DNA from: Streptococcus sp. HPH0090
Lineage (GTDB): Bacteria > Bacillota > Bacilli > Lactobacillales > Streptococcaceae
Assembly: GCF_000411475.1 (NCBI RefSeq)
Contig: NZ_KE150464.1
Coordinates: 620,001-684,000 of the forward strand
Direction of reading: 5' to 3'
DNA: 64,000 nucleotides
Shown: positions 16,877-27,714 of the stretch, in pieces
How positions within the stretch are numbered: the first letter of the stretch is position 1
Layout of the letters: every line of letters starts with the position of its first letter
The notes under the pieces: generated by a model
Told to the model about the DNA's origin: nothing
Databases searched by the model: none
What the model saw: only the letters and a program-made list of their open reading frames with translations
Position numbers and translations under genes: made by a program

Positions 16877-18364
16877 ATGTCATCTAAAGTTATTGTTACA
16901 ATTTTCGGTGCAAGTGGAGATTTGGCTAAACGCAAGCTTTACCCTTCACTCTTTAGACTTTATAAATCAGGTAATCTTTCTGATCATTTTGCTGTTATCG
17001 GAACTGCTCGTAGACCATGGAGTAAAGAGTATTTCGAATCTGTTGTTGTCGAATCTATTTTGGACTTGGCAGATAGCGTAGAAGAAGCTCAAGCATTTGC
17101 TAGTCATTTTTACTACCAAAGTCACGATGTTAATGACACTGAGCACTATATCGAATTACGTAAGCTTCAGGCTGAGTTAAATGAAAAATATCAAACTGAA
17201 CACAACAAGCTTTTCTTCCTCTCTATGGCACCTCAATTCTTTGGTACTATTGCCAAACACCTCAAGTCCGAGCAAATCGTTGACGGCAAGGGATTTGAAC
17301 GTTTGATTGTTGAGAAACCTTTCGGTACAGACTATGAAACTGCAAGCAAACTAAACGAAGAACTTCTAGCTACTTTTAACGAAGATCAAATCTATCGTAT
17401 TGACCACTATCTCGGTAAGGAAATGATCCAGAGCATTTTTGCCATTCGCTTTGCCAATATGATTTTTGAAAATGTTTGGAATCGTGAGCACATCGATAAT
17501 GTTCAGATTACCTTTGCAGAGCGTCTCGGTGTTGAGGAGCGTGGTGGCTACTATGATGAGTCTGGTGCCCTTCGTGACATGGTTCAAAACCATACCCTAC
17601 AGCTTCTATCACTCCTTGCTATGGACAAACCTGCAAGCTTTACAAAGGATGATATTCGAGCTGAAAAAATCAAGGTCTTCAAGAACCTTTACCAACCTAC
17701 AGATGAGGAACTCAAAGAACAATTCATCCGTGGTCAATATCGTTCGGGTAAAGTCGATGGCATGAAATACATCTCTTACCGTAGCGAACCAAATGTCAAC
17801 CCCGAATCTATGACAGAAACATTTGCTTCAGGTGCCTTCTTCGTAGATACTGATCGCTTCCGTGGTGTACCTTTCTTCTTCCGTACAGGTAAACGCCTAA
17901 CTGAAAAAGGAACACACGTGAACATTGTCTTCAAACAAATGGATTCTATTTTTGGTGAACCTCTAGCGCCAAATGTTCTTACCATCTATATCCAACCGAC
18001 TGAAGGATTCTCTCTTAGCCTTAACGGTAAGAAGGTGGGTGAAGAGTTTAACCTTGCGCCAAATTCTCTTGACTTTCGAACAGATGCGACTGCTACAGGT
18101 GCTTCACCAGATCCATATGAAAAACTCATCTATGATGTTTTGAACAATAACTCAACCAACTTTAGCCACTGGGATGAAGTAAGCGCATCATGGAAATTGA
18201 TTGACCGTATTGAGAAGCTTTGGGCTGAAAACGGTGCTCCACTCCATGACTACAAAGCTGGTAGCATGGGACCTCAAGCTAGCTTTGATTTACTCAAAAA
18301 ATATGGTGCTGAATGGACTTGGCAACCGGATATTGCCTATTGTGAAGATGGACGACTAGAATAA
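16877..18364 (+). CDS. zwf: Glucose-6-phosphate 1-dehydrogenase
   Basis: A 495-residue NADP-dependent enzyme opening the oxidative pentose phosphate pathway and supplying NADPH. The coenzyme motif GASGDLAKRK is at residues 11-20, and the active-site motif RIDHYLGKE is near 174-182. The length is typical of the family. It is a single-gene unit with its own promoter, ended by the palindromic terminator shared with ftsY. The ATG follows a weak GTAGCTGG site. Confidence 0.97.
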   Translation: MSSKVIVTIFGASGDLAKRKLYPSLFRLYKSGNLSDHFAVIGTARRPWSKEYFESVVVESILDLADSVEEAQAFASHFYYQSHDVNDTEHYIELRKLQAELNEKYQTEHNKLFFLSMAPQFFGTIAKHLKSEQIVDGKGFERLIVEKPFGTDYETASKLNEELLATFNEDQIYRIDHYLGKEMIQSIFAIRFANMIFENVWNREHIDNVQITFAERLGVEERGGYYDESGALRDMVQNHTLQLLSLLAMDKPASFTKDDIRAEKIKVFKNLYQPTDEELKEQFIRGQYRSGKVDGMKYISYRSEPNVNPESMTETFASGAFFVDTDRFRGVPFFFRTGKRLTEKGTHVNIVFKQMDSIFGEPLAPNVLTIYIQPTEGFSLSLNGKKVGEEFNLAPNSLDFRTDATATGASPDPYEKLIYDVLNNNSTNFSHWDEVSASWKLIDRIEKLWAENGAPLHDYKAGSMGPQASFDLLKKYGAEWTWQPDIAYCEDGRLE

Positions 18365-18372
18365 TCAAAAAT

Positions 18373-18398
18373 AATCCTGCAAGAATTCTTGCAGGATT
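18373..18398. terminator. Shared terminator between zwf and ftsY
   Basis: A 26-base perfect palindrome (AATCCTGCAAGAA and its complement), with A/T runs on both sides. It can stop transcription of the convergent zwf (+) and ftsY (-). Confidence 0.88.
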
Positions 18399-18403
18399 TT
18401 CTT

Positions 18404-19774
18404 TTATAGCAAACCTTCTAGAAGACCTTTCATAAAGTTCTCAGAATTGAACTCACCGATATCATCGATTTTTTCACCAAATCCGATCAACTTAACAGGG
18501 ATATTCAATTCTTCACGGATAGCAAGAACGACACCACCTCGAGCAGTTCCATCAATCTTGGTCAATACAATTCCTGTCAATGGAGTGATTTTTGAAAATT
18601 CTTTAGCTTGTACAAGAGCATTTTGACCAGTTGAGGCATCTAGAGCTAGGAAGGTTTCATGAGGTGCTTCAGGTACAACACGTTTAATGATACGACCAAT
18701 CTTTTCCAACTCTGCCATCAAGTTTTCTTTGTTTTGCAGACGGCCAGCTGTATCAATCATCAAAATATCAATACCTTCTGCTACTGCTCGTTCCATCCCA
18801 TCAAAGACCACACTGGCTGGATCAGCTTTTTCTGGACCTGTTACGACAGGAACATCTACTCGACGCCCCCATTCAGCTAATTGGGCAACCGCACCTGCAC
18901 GGAAAGTATCCGCAGCAACCAGCATAACTTTCTTACCAGCTTGTTTGTAACGGTGAGCAAGCTTACCAATAGATGTTGTTTTCCCGACACCATTAACACC
19001 TACAAAGAGCATGACTGTCAAACCATCTTGGAAGTTAATGCTTTCATTGTATTGCCCATCTTTTTCGTAGAGCTCTACCAATTTTTCAATGATAACACGA
19101 CGAAGGGCTTCTGGTTTCTTGGCATTTTCAAGTTTAGCCTCATAACGCAATTCTTCAGTAAGATTTGAAGCTACCTGCACACCAACGTCACTCATGATGA
19201 GCAGTTCTTCTAGTTCTTCAAAGAATTCTTCATCAACTGAGCGGAAATTAGCAAAGAAGGCATTCAAACGAGCCCCAAATCCCGTACGTGTTTTCTTGAG
19301 ACTGCGGTCATATTTTTCCTGTACAGTCTCTTGAACTTGAGGAGTTTCTTCGATAACTAGATTTTCTTCCACTTCCTCAGTGATTTCCGGCTCTGTTTCG
19401 TTTGATTGAGGTTGAACAATTTCTTCCTCATCACTATCATTTGAAGGGATTTCTTCGACAGGATCCGATTCCACTTGAGGACTTTCTACCTCTTCAACTT
19501 GATTTGGTTCTTCTTGAGGAATTTCAACTTCATCAAGAGGTTCAATAATAGCTTCTTCTACAACCTCTACTTCAGGTGAGTCTTCATTTGTTTCTTCCTT
19601 AGGTTCTGCAGGTAAGATAACTTCTTCTGGTTCTGTCACTACAGCATTTTCAGATTCCGATGCCTCGTTTTGCCCGTTATCATCAGATAAATCAATATTT
19701 TCTAATGCTTCTTTGACGACATCTTCAATTTTTGGCTCTTCTATTTTCCCAAATAAACGGTCAAATAATCCCAT
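18404..19774 (-). CDS. ftsY: Signal recognition particle receptor FtsY
   Basis: The 456-residue SRP receptor GTPase, which docks Ffh-ribosome complexes at the membrane. Residues 1-150 are a long low-complexity acidic segment (runs of Glu, Pro and Val), followed by the NG domain. That domain has GVNGVGKTTS, DTFRAGA, DTAGRLQNK, TKIDGTARGG and the closing GFGEKIDDIGEF. The acidic head is longer than in many Firmicutes and typical of streptococci. It lies 3 bases after the Cof gene in the same direction, so the two are probably cotranscribed. Its partner Ffh is encoded at 27715. Confidence 0.97.
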   Translation of the reverse strand: MGLFDRLFGKIEEPKIEDVVKEALENIDLSDDNGQNEASESENAVVTEPEEVILPAEPKEETNEDSPEVEVVEEAIIEPLDEVEIPQEEPNQVEEVESPQVESDPVEEIPSNDSDEEEIVQPQSNETEPEITEEVEENLVIEETPQVQETVQEKYDRSLKKTRTGFGARLNAFFANFRSVDEEFFEELEELLIMSDVGVQVASNLTEELRYEAKLENAKKPEALRRVIIEKLVELYEKDGQYNESINFQDGLTVMLFVGVNGVGKTTSIGKLAHRYKQAGKKVMLVAADTFRAGAVAQLAEWGRRVDVPVVTGPEKADPASVVFDGMERAVAEGIDILMIDTAGRLQNKENLMAELEKIGRIIKRVVPEAPHETFLALDASTGQNALVQAKEFSKITPLTGIVLTKIDGTARGGVVLAIREELNIPVKLIGFGEKIDDIGEFNSENFMKGLLEGLL

Positions 19775-19777
19775 ACT

Positions 19778-20596
19778 TTAATTCTCCTTCAGTACATATT
19801 TTTCAATCGCCCATGCGACGGCTTCTTCGTCGTTGGTCATAGGTGTTACCACATTTGCAACTGCTTTGACTTCAGGAACAGCATTTTGCATGGCTACACC
19901 AAGACCTGCCCATTCAATCATCGAAAGGTCATTCGCTTCATCTCCACAAGCCATCACTTGACTTTGATCAATTCCTAAATGCTCAATTAACTTAGCTAGT
20001 CCAGTCGCTTTATGAACATTCTTTGGTGACCATTCTAGCAAGAGTTCACGTGATTTAAAAATTTCATATTTGTTAAACAATTCAGGAGAAATATGTTTGA
20101 TAGCTGCATCCAAAGGCTCCTGAGGAAAAGCTGTCACACACTTATTGTAAGTAATCTGACTAGACAAATCTTCAAAGGCACTCGGAATGAAAGTAAGAGC
20201 TGGGTTAAATTGAGCATATAAACTTTCCTGGTCTGATTGAATCTGATAAACGATGCCTTCAGAAATAGCATCTAATGGAATATTTAGTTTTTCAGTTTCT
20301 TCGTAAATACGGCTCACATCATCAATTGAAAAGACTGTCTTATCAAGTATTTCGCCCGTATTTTTCTGAACCAAACCGCCGTTAAAAGTAATAGTATACT
20401 CATCCTCATGACCATCTGTTCCAAGTTCTTTGAGGAAGAAATCCATAGCTTTGAGGGGACGTCCTGTTGTTAGGACTACCTTGACTCCTTGTTCACGCGC
20501 AGCCTTCAAAGTTGCCTTGGTACGATCTGTTAATTTCTTGTCTGTCGTTAGCAAAGTACCATCTAAATCCAAAGCAATTAATTTAATATCTGCCAT
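19778..20596 (-). CDS. Cof-type HAD phosphatase
   Basis: A 272-residue haloacid dehalogenase-like phosphatase of the Cof (class IIB) group. Motif I DLDGTLLTTD (nucleophile Asp) is at residues 9-18, motif II is VVLTTGRP, and the late motif is ACGDEANDLSMIEWAG. Such enzymes dephosphorylate sugar phosphates, flavin or pyridoxal phosphates; the substrate is not predictable here. Its ATG overlaps the stop of the upstream Cof paralogue by one base, so the two are translationally coupled. Confidence 0.9.
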   Translation of the reverse strand: MADIKLIALDLDGTLLTTDKKLTDRTKATLKAAREQGVKVVLTTGRPLKAMDFFLKELGTDGHEDEYTITFNGGLVQKNTGEILDKTVFSIDDVSRIYEETEKLNIPLDAISEGIVYQIQSDQESLYAQFNPALTFIPSAFEDLSSQITYNKCVTAFPQEPLDAAIKHISPELFNKYEIFKSRELLLEWSPKNVHKATGLAKLIEHLGIDQSQVMACGDEANDLSMIEWAGLGVAMQNAVPEVKAVANVVTPMTNDEEAVAWAIEKYVLKEN

Positions 20597-21387
20597 TATA
20601 ATCCCTCCATATAAGCGATAACTGATTGGTCTTTGTGGTGTCCAATAACTGTTTCGGCTAGTTCTAAAATCTCTGGACGTGCATTTTCAGGTGCAACTGG
20701 GTGTCCTACAACCTGCATCATGTGAAGGTCATTGAGATTATCACCAAAGGCCATCACTTGATCCATATCTAGATTTAACTTCTTGGCTAATTCTACAATA
20801 GCGACTCCCTTGTCAACATAGTCTAAAACAATATCGATGGATTCAAAACCAGTAGTCATAGCCTTAACACCAGGCACATGTTCATTGACCCAAGCTTCTC
20901 CAGCTTCAACTGTCTCTTCTGTAAAGTTAGTTGTGAATTTGAAAATCTCATCAGTAATATCTTCAAGACTAGCTATTTTTTGGATATTTTCATTGTAATG
21001 ATGGCTAAACATAAGATAAGTTTTATCCACCGTATCTAGAACATAGCATGCTTTTTTACCGGTCAAGAGCATCTTCTTCTCATCAAAATAAGGGGAAGTC
21101 TTTAGTTTTTCAAAAGTTGATAGGTAAAAATCACGTGGCATGGTTGCTTCATAGAGGTCCTCTCCATGGAAACGAACGAGACTCCCATTTTCAGCAATGA
21201 AGATAATCTCATCTTTGACATCTGCAAAATGTTTTTCAAGTGATAAGAGACCACGACCTGATGCGACAGCAAAATAGACACCTCTCTCTTTGTATGATGA
21301 GAGGAGAGCTTTTAAGCGCTCCATATCAAATTGGCCCGCTTCATCTAGAAAAGTCCCGTCCATATCCGTTGCGACTAGTTTAATCAT
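20596..21387 (-). CDS. Cof-type HAD phosphatase (paralogue)
   Basis: A 263-residue HAD phosphatase, first gene of the Cof-Cof-ftsY string. Motif I DMDGTFLDEAG lies at the N-terminus, motif II is FAVASGRG and the late motif is AFGDNLNDLHMMQ. Clear architecture but unknown substrate. The similarity to its neighbour suggests an old duplication with divergence, since the cap regions differ. It is upstream of ftsY in the direction of transcription and probably carries the operon promoter ahead of it in 21390-21450. Confidence 0.9.
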   Translation of the reverse strand: MIKLVATDMDGTFLDEAGQFDMERLKALLSSYKERGVYFAVASGRGLLSLEKHFADVKDEIIFIAENGSLVRFHGEDLYEATMPRDFYLSTFEKLKTSPYFDEKKMLLTGKKACYVLDTVDKTYLMFSHHYNENIQKIASLEDITDEIFKFTTNFTEETVEAGEAWVNEHVPGVKAMTTGFESIDIVLDYVDKGVAIVELAKKLNLDMDQVMAFGDNLNDLHMMQVVGHPVAPENARPEILELAETVIGHHKDQSVIAYMEGL

Positions 21388-21518
21388 AAATACTTATATT
21401 CTCCAGTAGTAAATCTATCTTCTATTATACCATAGATATATCATAGAAAAAGCAAAAAAGACGTGCAGGATTGACACGCCTTAGTATACTAAAAATCAAT
21501 CCAAAGAGCCAATTCTTA

Positions 21519-22097
21519 TTATAAATATAAGCCCTTCTCTACACTTTCCTGAATTAACTTTTCTGTCAATTTCCATAATTCTTCAGATTCACTTTTTATG
21601 AACTTTTTCTTTTCTAATACCATGTCTGCACTGATATTATCAGGGTTATAATTTAATTCTGATACTTCTAAATGATTAATCAGTGGTACCAATGCATCGA
21701 TCACTCTTGCATATCTTGCTTCAGAACTATGCCCTTTTTCAAATTCCAACCACAAATTTTTCATATTCAAATATTTCTCTTTTGGAAGGAGGCTCATTGT
21801 TTTTTCTATAGATTCTAGCTCTCTATCATGAGAATGAACCTTTTTTTCATTATCAAAAACCCAAGTATCTCCGGCATAAATCTCACCTAAATCATGAATC
21901 AGTAACATAGAAATCACATTTTCCATATTCAATTTTTCAGGATAATAATCTTGAAGAACCATTGCAGCTATGGCACCCTGCCAAGAATGCTCAGCACTAT
22001 TTTCAAATCTTCCATCAAGAGTTCTATTAAATCTTGTTACTGACTTTAATTTCTCTATTTCTTTAATAAAATCAACCGAATTCTTCAAATTACTCAT
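21519..22097 (-). CDS. HD-domain hydrolase (YfbR-like)
   Basis: A 192-residue HD-superfamily protein. The metal ligands are visible as His in SAEHSW, His-Asp in LLIHDLGEIYAGD, and a later Asp in RVIDALVP. The family includes 5'-deoxynucleotidases such as YfbR and other small nucleotide phosphohydrolases. The exact substrate here is unknown. It stands alone, with its ATG at 22097 after a weak GGAG-like site, between the Cof genes and yicG. Confidence 0.8.
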   Translation of the reverse strand: MSNLKNSVDFIKEIEKLKSVTRFNRTLDGRFENSAEHSWQGAIAAMVLQDYYPEKLNMENVISMLLIHDLGEIYAGDTWVFDNEKKVHSHDRELESIEKTMSLLPKEKYLNMKNLWLEFEKGHSSEARYARVIDALVPLINHLEVSELNYNPDNISADMVLEKKKFIKSESEELWKLTEKLIQESVEKGLYL

Positions 22098-22187
22098 TGC
22101 TGCTCCTATCTTATTTTAAATTTTAGATATAATACCAAAAAATATTAATTTCATCAAATATTTCCCGTATTTGCAAAGAATAAAATA

Positions 22188-22213
22188 GCGCCTAATCTAT
22201 ACGAGATTAGACG
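22188..22213 (-). terminator. Terminator after yicG
   Basis: An 11-bp stem with one mismatch around ATACG, GCGCCTAATCT paired with AGATTAGACGC. On the minus strand it is followed by a moderately T-rich stretch. It lies about 30 bases beyond the yicG stop. Confidence 0.55.
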
Positions 22214-22241
22214 CCTATATAAAACAAGTCTCGCTTATTCA

Positions 22242-22901
22242 TCAGTTCAAGGTTCTCTTATCCATATTGGGCAAAGAGAGTCTGAATTTAATGATACAAA
22301 GTCGAATCACAAAACCAACAATAGAGAGAATGATAAAGGCAGTAATTCTTGGAAAATGAAGAACAAAGGCTAGCCAGTAGTATACGACTCCAATTACGAA
22401 AGATAGAAGGGCATAGATGTCTTCTTTTAAAACACTAGGGACCTCATTGATTAAGAGGTCTCGGATAATTCCTCCACCAGCACCTGTTAAACAAGCCAAA
22501 ATGCCAGCAGACATCAAATTCAACTTACTATCTGCCAAAGCTGTCGCTCCAATCAAGGAAAAGATAATCAGCCCAATCGAATCAAAGATGAGATAGGCTT
22601 CTCTCAACCATTTATAGAACTTTTTATCATGACTCGCATTGGCCTGCTTTGAAGTCACAAAGACATACATGATAACCGCTACAAGGATAGAGACATAAAT
22701 CGGTCCAGGATCAGCAAGCGAGGAAGGAAAGCGACTGATAATAGAATCTCTTAAAATCCCCCCACCAACTGCAGTTACGATCGCCAACAAACTAATCCCA
22801 AAAATATCTAAACGTTTACCAAATCCTTTGATGGCTCCTGACGCTGCAAAGGCTATTGTCCCAATATAATTACAAACCATTAGGAATAGATCAAAATCCA
22901 T
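22242..22901 (-). CDS. YicG/TRIC-like membrane protein (UPF0126)
   Basis: A 219-residue protein with seven hydrophobic segments arranged as two repeats. Each contains the glycine-rich TAVGGGILRD or TGAGGGIIRD motif followed by DPGPIY-like or NEVPSVL residues. This duplicated pattern is typical of the UPF0126 family, whose bacterial members have been linked to TRIC cation channels and, in some cases, glycine uptake. The actual substrate is uncertain. It lies between smc and the HD hydrolase with an imperfect terminator behind it. Confidence 0.85.
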   Translation of the reverse strand: MDFDLFLMVCNYIGTIAFAASGAIKGFGKRLDIFGISLLAIVTAVGGGILRDSIISRFPSSLADPGPIYVSILVAVIMYVFVTSKQANASHDKKFYKWLREAYLIFDSIGLIIFSLIGATALADSKLNLMSAGILACLTGAGGGIIRDLLINEVPSVLKEDIYALLSFVIGVVYYWLAFVLHFPRITAFIILSIVGFVIRLCIIKFRLSLPNMDKRTLN

Positions 22902-22988
22902 ATAAGCTCCTCAAATTATTTTTGTAACCCTTTTGGCTTCATAAAGGTCATTCTAAATGCTAAGCTGAAAGTTTGTATCGAGCACTAA

Positions 22989-25900
22989 CTAAGCATCCAT
23001 ATTCTCTAAATCTTTTAGTTTTACAGAGACAATCTTAGATACACCAGATTCTTGCATGGTCACCCCATAGATAGAGTCTGCTGCTGCCATGGTTCCCTTA
23101 CGGTGGGTCACAACGATAAATTGGCTGTCCTTATCAAATCGATTGAGATAATCACCAAAACGTTTAACGTTTGCTTCGTCAAGTGCAGCTTCTACTTCAT
23201 CCAAGATAACAAATGGGATGGTCTTGACACGAATGATTGAGAAGAGCAAAGCCAGAGCTGACAGGGCCTTCTCTCCACCACTCATGAGATTGAGAGACTG
23301 AATTTTCTTGCCTGGTGGTTGCACAGAGATTTCGACACCTGCAGTCAATAAATCTCCTTCTGTCAGGATTAGGTCTGCTTGACCACCACCAAACATCTGC
23401 TTGAAGGTCACTTTAAAGGACTCACGAATAGCTTCGAAGGTTGACTTAAAGCGTTCTTTCACTTCATCATTCATTTCTGTAATGGTCTCAAGAAGTAAGT
23501 TTTTAGCAGAAAGAATGTCATCTCGCTGACTATTCAAGAATTCCAAACGTTCATGCACTTCATCAAACTGTTCAATAGCATCCAAGTTAACCGGACCAAG
23601 TGAACGAATGGATTTTTCCAAATCCTTAACCTTTTGTTCAGCGATTGCTAAATCTTCCAACTGATTCGCTTTTTCTAAAGCTTCCGTATAGCTAATCTGA
23701 TATTCTTCAGTCAGTTGACCTTGAAGATAACGAAGGCGGTCCGTAATTTTTTCTTTGGTCGCTTCCGCTCGTGTTTGCTTACGAATTAATTCTTCATTTT
23801 GCTGACGAGCTTGTTCTAAATGACCAGCAATATCATCCAGTTGTCCCTCAATGTCGTCGATTTCAAACTGCTTACGAATCAATCCTTGTTGAATTTCTTC
23901 CTTCTGACTCTTGGCTTCTGCTTCCTGCTTAGCCAAAAGTTCTGTATCAACTTTTTCAAGATTGTCTACTTTTTCTTGCAAAAGACGTTCAATCTCTTCT
24001 TGCTCGATATTGAGGTTCTCAAGTTCATTGTTAATCCGTTCAATATCGGCAACTTCATAACGCTTCTGTCCAAGCATTTCTGTTTTAAGCAGACGTTCTT
24101 GGGAAATTTTTTCCTGCAAGTTTTGGTAGCGTTCCTGAATAGCATTTTTATTGGACTTGATTTCTTCGATTTCAGATTCCAGCTTTTGCTTTTCAGTTGC
24201 AATAACTCTGAAACGTTCTTGGCATTTTTCCTTTTCAGCTTGCCAATCTCCACCTCTGAGATTAGTTAATTCTTGCTCCTGAAGTTTCAAGAGTGTCTCA
24301 AGTTCTTCGATCTGCTGGCTAGTTTGTTGATAAGCTAAGTACAAGCCTTGTTCCTGGATACGAGCTTGCTCTCCCTGGTACTTAATGGTCTCCAAAGTTT
24401 GACTAAGTTCATTCAAGGCTTCTTGAACTGACTTCAGATTTTCTTCCTCTTGGCGAAGAAGTTTTTCTTCTTGAGTAATCTCTTTTTGCAACTGCTCCAA
24501 TTCAGGCTTGATGAAAATGCTGTTATTTTGACGATTGGCACCACCAGCATAAGAACCACCTGTTCGTAGTTCTGTACCGTCTAGCGTTACCATACGAACT
24601 TGATAGCGTACCTTACGAGCAGCATCACGCGCATGCTCAACTGTATCAAAGATAGCTGTGGTAGCTAGCAGATTTTTAAAGATAGCTTCAAGCTTGGCAT
24701 CAAAGGTAACCAGTTCATCTGCCATACCAAGAAAACCAGGACTTGAGGCAATCACATCTTGATTCTGACCTGAAATGCTACGAGCCTTAATGGTTGTCAA
24801 AGGTAGGAAAGTCGCACGACCAGCTCGGTTTCGCTTAAGGAAATCGATAGCTTTAGTCGCTGCCTGTTCGTCTTCAACGATGATGTGTTGGCTACTTGCA
24901 CCAAGTGCAATTTCAAGAGCTGTCTGATAACGAACATCAAAGGTTAAATGTTCACTAACTGCTCCAATAATACCGCCCAATCGATTTTTTTCTTGTAGAA
25001 CACTTTTAACACCCGCATAAAAATTGCTATGGTTTTTAAGAATGTTTTCCAAACTTTGCGCCTTGGCCTGTTTGTTTTTCAGACTATCCAAACGGTCAAA
25101 GAGTTGATTTTGCTGACTTTGATAAGCCTGCTTTTGTTCTTCTTCTTGCTTGGCATTGGCCTGATAGTCTGCAAGTAAGCTTTGTACTTCTTCTTTAGCT
25201 GATTTAAGGGCAAGCTCTTGCTCACTAGCCTTGGACTTGGCAGAAGCCAATTGTTCCTTCAAGGATTCTAATTGTTCTTCTTGCTTTTGAGTCTGTTGGC
25301 GACTATTTTCAAGGTCGTTCTCAATCCGTGTCAGTTGGTTAGAGACATCCGCTTCTTCCTGTAAGAATGCCACGAAACGTTCACGCAATTGCTCAATCAT
25401 TTGATCTGGATCATCAGAAAAAGCTAATAATTCTGCTTCTAAACGATTGAGTTCCTTCGTATTGACCGCTAAATTTTCTTCTAACTGACTGAGATTTGCT
25501 TCTTTTTCTTCCTTCTCCTGAATGAGAGCATTTCTCTTTTCGTCCAAACTAGCCAAACGTGCCTGAGCTTCTTGTTGATTGAGAGCGACTTGCTCTGTTT
25601 CAAGTTTTGACAAGGCTAACTTACGCTCTAATTCACTGATTAAACCAGTTAAATCCATCAAGCTTGCCTGGTCTTTTGTCATCTCAGCTTGCAAGTCATG
25701 ACGTTTCTTTTTGAGAGTTTGGTTTTCTTCTTCTAACTCTTCACGTTTCTGATAGTAGCTCGTCAAAAGTTCTTGAACTTGGTTTAATTCTTCTTCAGTT
25801 AGATCCAATTCAGCTTTACTTTCTTGAATTTGTGCAACCAAAACGTCCAAGTAAATCGCCTTACGCTGACCATCTAATTCTATAAATTTACGAGCTGTTG

Positions 25901-26528
25901 CTGCTTGCTTTTCTAAAGGCTTGATTTGATTATCTAGCTCATAAATGATATCTTCCAAACGGTCTAGATTGTTTTGAGTTTGTTGGAGCTTGCTTTCCGT
26001 CTCTTTGCGACGAGTCTTATACTTCAAGACTCCGGCAGCTTCTTCAAAAATAGCCCGACGTTCTTCAGGTTTAGAATTAAAAATTTCTTCAACCTTTCCT
26101 TGGGAAATAATAGAGAAGGAATCGCGCCCAAGTCCAGTATCTAAGAAGAGATCATGTATATCACGAAGACGGACTTTTTTCCCATCAATCTTGTATTCAC
26201 TATCCCCAGTACGATAGATATGACGCTCCACCTTGATTTCCTGTCCTGCATCCTTGATGAAACCGTCCTGATTATCTAGAGTAACAACTACAGAAGCATA
26301 GTTTAATGGTTTTCTACTTTCTGTACCTGCAAAGATAACATCAGGCATCTTCCCACCACGAAGACTTTTGACACTGGATTCACCTAGTGCCCAACGCAGA
26401 CTTTCCGTGATGTTTGATTTTCCAGAACCATTAGGTCCTACAACTGCTGTTACTCCTTGGTCAAATACAACCTTGGTCTTGTCAGCAAAGGACTTAAACC
26501 CCTGAATCTCAATTTCCTTTAAATACAT
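22989..26528 (-). CDS. smc: Chromosome segregation ATPase SMC
   Basis: The 1179-residue condensin subunit that compacts and separates sister chromosomes with ScpA and ScpB (not in this window). Walker [10 protein letters not shown] lies at about residues 32-40. Two long coiled coils (roughly 165-500 and 670-1000) flank the hinge (about 505-665, with GGSYAGG near its end). The C-terminal head holds signature [15 protein letters not shown] and Walker [12 protein letters not shown]. The frame is intact over its whole length. Its start overlaps the end of rnc by 10 bases. Confidence 0.98.
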   Translation of the reverse strand: MYLKEIEIQGFKSFADKTKVVFDQGVTAVVGPNGSGKSNITESLRWALGESSVKSLRGGKMPDVIFAGTESRKPLNYASVVVTLDNQDGFIKDAGQEIKVERHIYRTGDSEYKIDGKKVRLRDIHDLFLDTGLGRDSFSIISQGKVEEIFNSKPEERRAIFEEAAGVLKYKTRRKETESKLQQTQNNLDRLEDIIYELDNQIKPLEKQAATARKFIELDGQRKAIYLDVLVAQIQESKAELDLTEEELNQVQELLTSYYQKREELEEENQTLKKKRHDLQAEMTKDQASLMDLTGLISELERKLALSKLETEQVALNQQEAQARLASLDEKRNALIQEKEEKEANLSQLEENLAVNTKELNRLEAELLAFSDDPDQMIEQLRERFVAFLQEEADVSNQLTRIENDLENSRQQTQKQEEQLESLKEQLASAKSKASEQELALKSAKEEVQSLLADYQANAKQEEEQKQAYQSQQNQLFDRLDSLKNKQAKAQSLENILKNHSNFYAGVKSVLQEKNRLGGIIGAVSEHLTFDVRYQTALEIALGASSQHIIVEDEQAATKAIDFLKRNRAGRATFLPLTTIKARSISGQNQDVIASSPGFLGMADELVTFDAKLEAIFKNLLATTAIFDTVEHARDAARKVRYQVRMVTLDGTELRTGGSYAGGANRQNNSIFIKPELEQLQKEITQEEKLLRQEEENLKSVQEALNELSQTLETIKYQGEQARIQEQGLYLAYQQTSQQIEELETLLKLQEQELTNLRGGDWQAEKEKCQERFRVIATEKQKLESEIEEIKSNKNAIQERYQNLQEKISQERLLKTEMLGQKRYEVADIERINNELENLNIEQEEIERLLQEKVDNLEKVDTELLAKQEAEAKSQKEEIQQGLIRKQFEIDDIEGQLDDIAGHLEQARQQNEELIRKQTRAEATKEKITDRLRYLQGQLTEEYQISYTEALEKANQLEDLAIAEQKVKDLEKSIRSLGPVNLDAIEQFDEVHERLEFLNSQRDDILSAKNLLLETITEMNDEVKERFKSTFEAIRESFKVTFKQMFGGGQADLILTEGDLLTAGVEISVQPPGKKIQSLNLMSGGEKALSALALLFSIIRVKTIPFVILDEVEAALDEANVKRFGDYLNRFDKDSQFIVVTHRKGTMAAADSIYGVTMQESGVSKIVSVKLKDLENMDA

Positions 26529-27217
26529 GAATCCAGCCCTTCCTCAACTGCATTTTTTGCGGCTTCCTGCTCTGCTAATTTTTTTGAACGTCCTTGACCA
26601 GTTCCAAGACTTTTCCCTTCAACAAGGACTTCCACTTGAAACATCTTATCATGCGCAGGTCCGATCTCTGAAATCACCTGATAACGGATATCAACGTCCC
26701 CATTGACTTGAAGCAATTCCTGGAGGTGAGTCTTGTAGTCTTTAATCATTTCAAAATCGCCGGCTTCTACTTTTGGTATCATGACTTGATAGATAAAATC
26801 CTTCACTCTAGCCAGATCCTTGTCTAAAAGGAGAGCACCCAAAAAGGCTTCGAAGGCATCTCCCAAGATGGTATCACGATTGCGACCACCTGATTTTTCT
26901 TCTCCTTTGCCTAGCTTGATAAACTGATCAAACTGGCAATCACGAGCAAATCCAGCTAAACTCTCCTCGCGAACAATCATGGCACGAAGTTTAGATAAAT
27001 CACCTTCTGGTTTTTTAGGATATTTCTTGTACAGATATTCTGAAATCAATAATTGCAGAACAGCGTCTCCTAAAAATTCCAAGCGTTCATTGTGTGAAAT
27101 TTTTAAGAGGCGGTGCTCGTTTGCATAACTAGTGTGAGTAAAAGCTGTTTCAAGTAATTGTTTATCTGAAAAAACAAGCTCAAAACGTTGCTCTAACACG
27201 GTTTCTAATTCTTTCAT
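26519..27217 (-). CDS. rnc: Ribonuclease III
   Basis: A 232-residue double-strand-specific RNase that processes rRNA and regulatory RNA duplexes. The catalytic signature [14 protein letters not shown] is near residues 43-56, and a second acidic cluster [11 protein letters not shown] is near 117-127. A dsRNA-binding domain covers about 155-228, with [20 protein letters not shown]. It is upstream of smc in the same transcript, overlapping it by 10 bases. A TATAAT with TGG extension on the minus strand at 27257-27252 is the likely promoter. Confidence 0.97.
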   Translation of the reverse strand: MKELETVLEQRFELVFSDKQLLETAFTHTSYANEHRLLKISHNERLEFLGDAVLQLLISEYLYKKYPKKPEGDLSKLRAMIVREESLAGFARDCQFDQFIKLGKGEEKSGGRNRDTILGDAFEAFLGALLLDKDLARVKDFIYQVMIPKVEAGDFEMIKDYKTHLQELLQVNGDVDIRYQVISEIGPAHDKMFQVEVLVEGKSLGTGQGRSKKLAEQEAAKNAVEEGLDSCI

Positions 27218-27357
27218 AAGAACCTCTTTCTAAAACATTATAATACACTCCATTATACCAAAAAAAGGATTCATAGTCAGTAAATAACCGTTAAAACGAC
27301 TTTTTCTCACTTGCTTCTAAAATCAATCCATTACTAGCAGTCTAGCCTATTTTTTGG

Positions 27358-27363
27358 TATAAT
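27358..27363 (+). promoter_or_regulatory. Extended -10 promoter of ylxM-ffh
   Basis: TGGTATAAT ends at 27363, and transcription would begin about 7 bases later, at 27370 or 27371. The ylxM ATG starts at 27371 and no Shine-Dalgarno sequence lies between, so the mRNA may be leaderless. No -35 match is present, as is common for extended -10 promoters in streptococci. Confidence 0.6.
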
Positions 27364-27370
27364 AAATCTT

Positions 27371-27703
27371 ATGGAAATTGAAAAAACCAATCGAATGAAT
27401 GCTCTGTTTGAATTTTATGCAGCCCTTTTGACTGATAAGCAGATGAACTATATCGAACTCTACTATGCAGACGACTATAGTTTGGCTGAAATCGCTGAAG
27501 AATTCGGCGTTAGTCGCCAGGCTGTTTATGACAATATCAAACGTACAGAAAAGATACTGGAAGATTATGAAATGAAGCTCCATATGTACTCTGACTACAT
27601 TGTTCGCAGTCAGATTTTTGATCAGATTTTGGAGCGTTATCCAGAAGATGCTTTTCTACAAGAGCAAATTGAGATTTTAACAAGTATCGACAATAGAGAA
27701 TAA
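27371..27703 (+). CDS. ylxM: SRP-associated HTH protein YlxM (UPF0122)
   Basis: A 110-residue helical protein with a sigma-70 region 4-like helix-turn-helix ([20 protein letters not shown], about residues 38-58). UPF0122 proteins are almost always encoded just before ffh. Work in streptococci describes YlxM as a modulator of SRP assembly or GTPase activity rather than a classical regulator. The start is fixed by family similarity ([10 protein letters not shown]), although no ribosome site precedes it. It is 11 bases ahead of ffh, which does have an AGAGGA site. Confidence 0.92.
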   Translation: MEIEKTNRMNALFEFYAALLTDKQMNYIELYYADDYSLAEIAEEFGVSRQAVYDNIKRTEKILEDYEMKLHMYSDYIVRSQIFDQILERYPEDAFLQEQIEILTSIDNRE

Positions 27704-27714
27704 GAGGAATAAAT

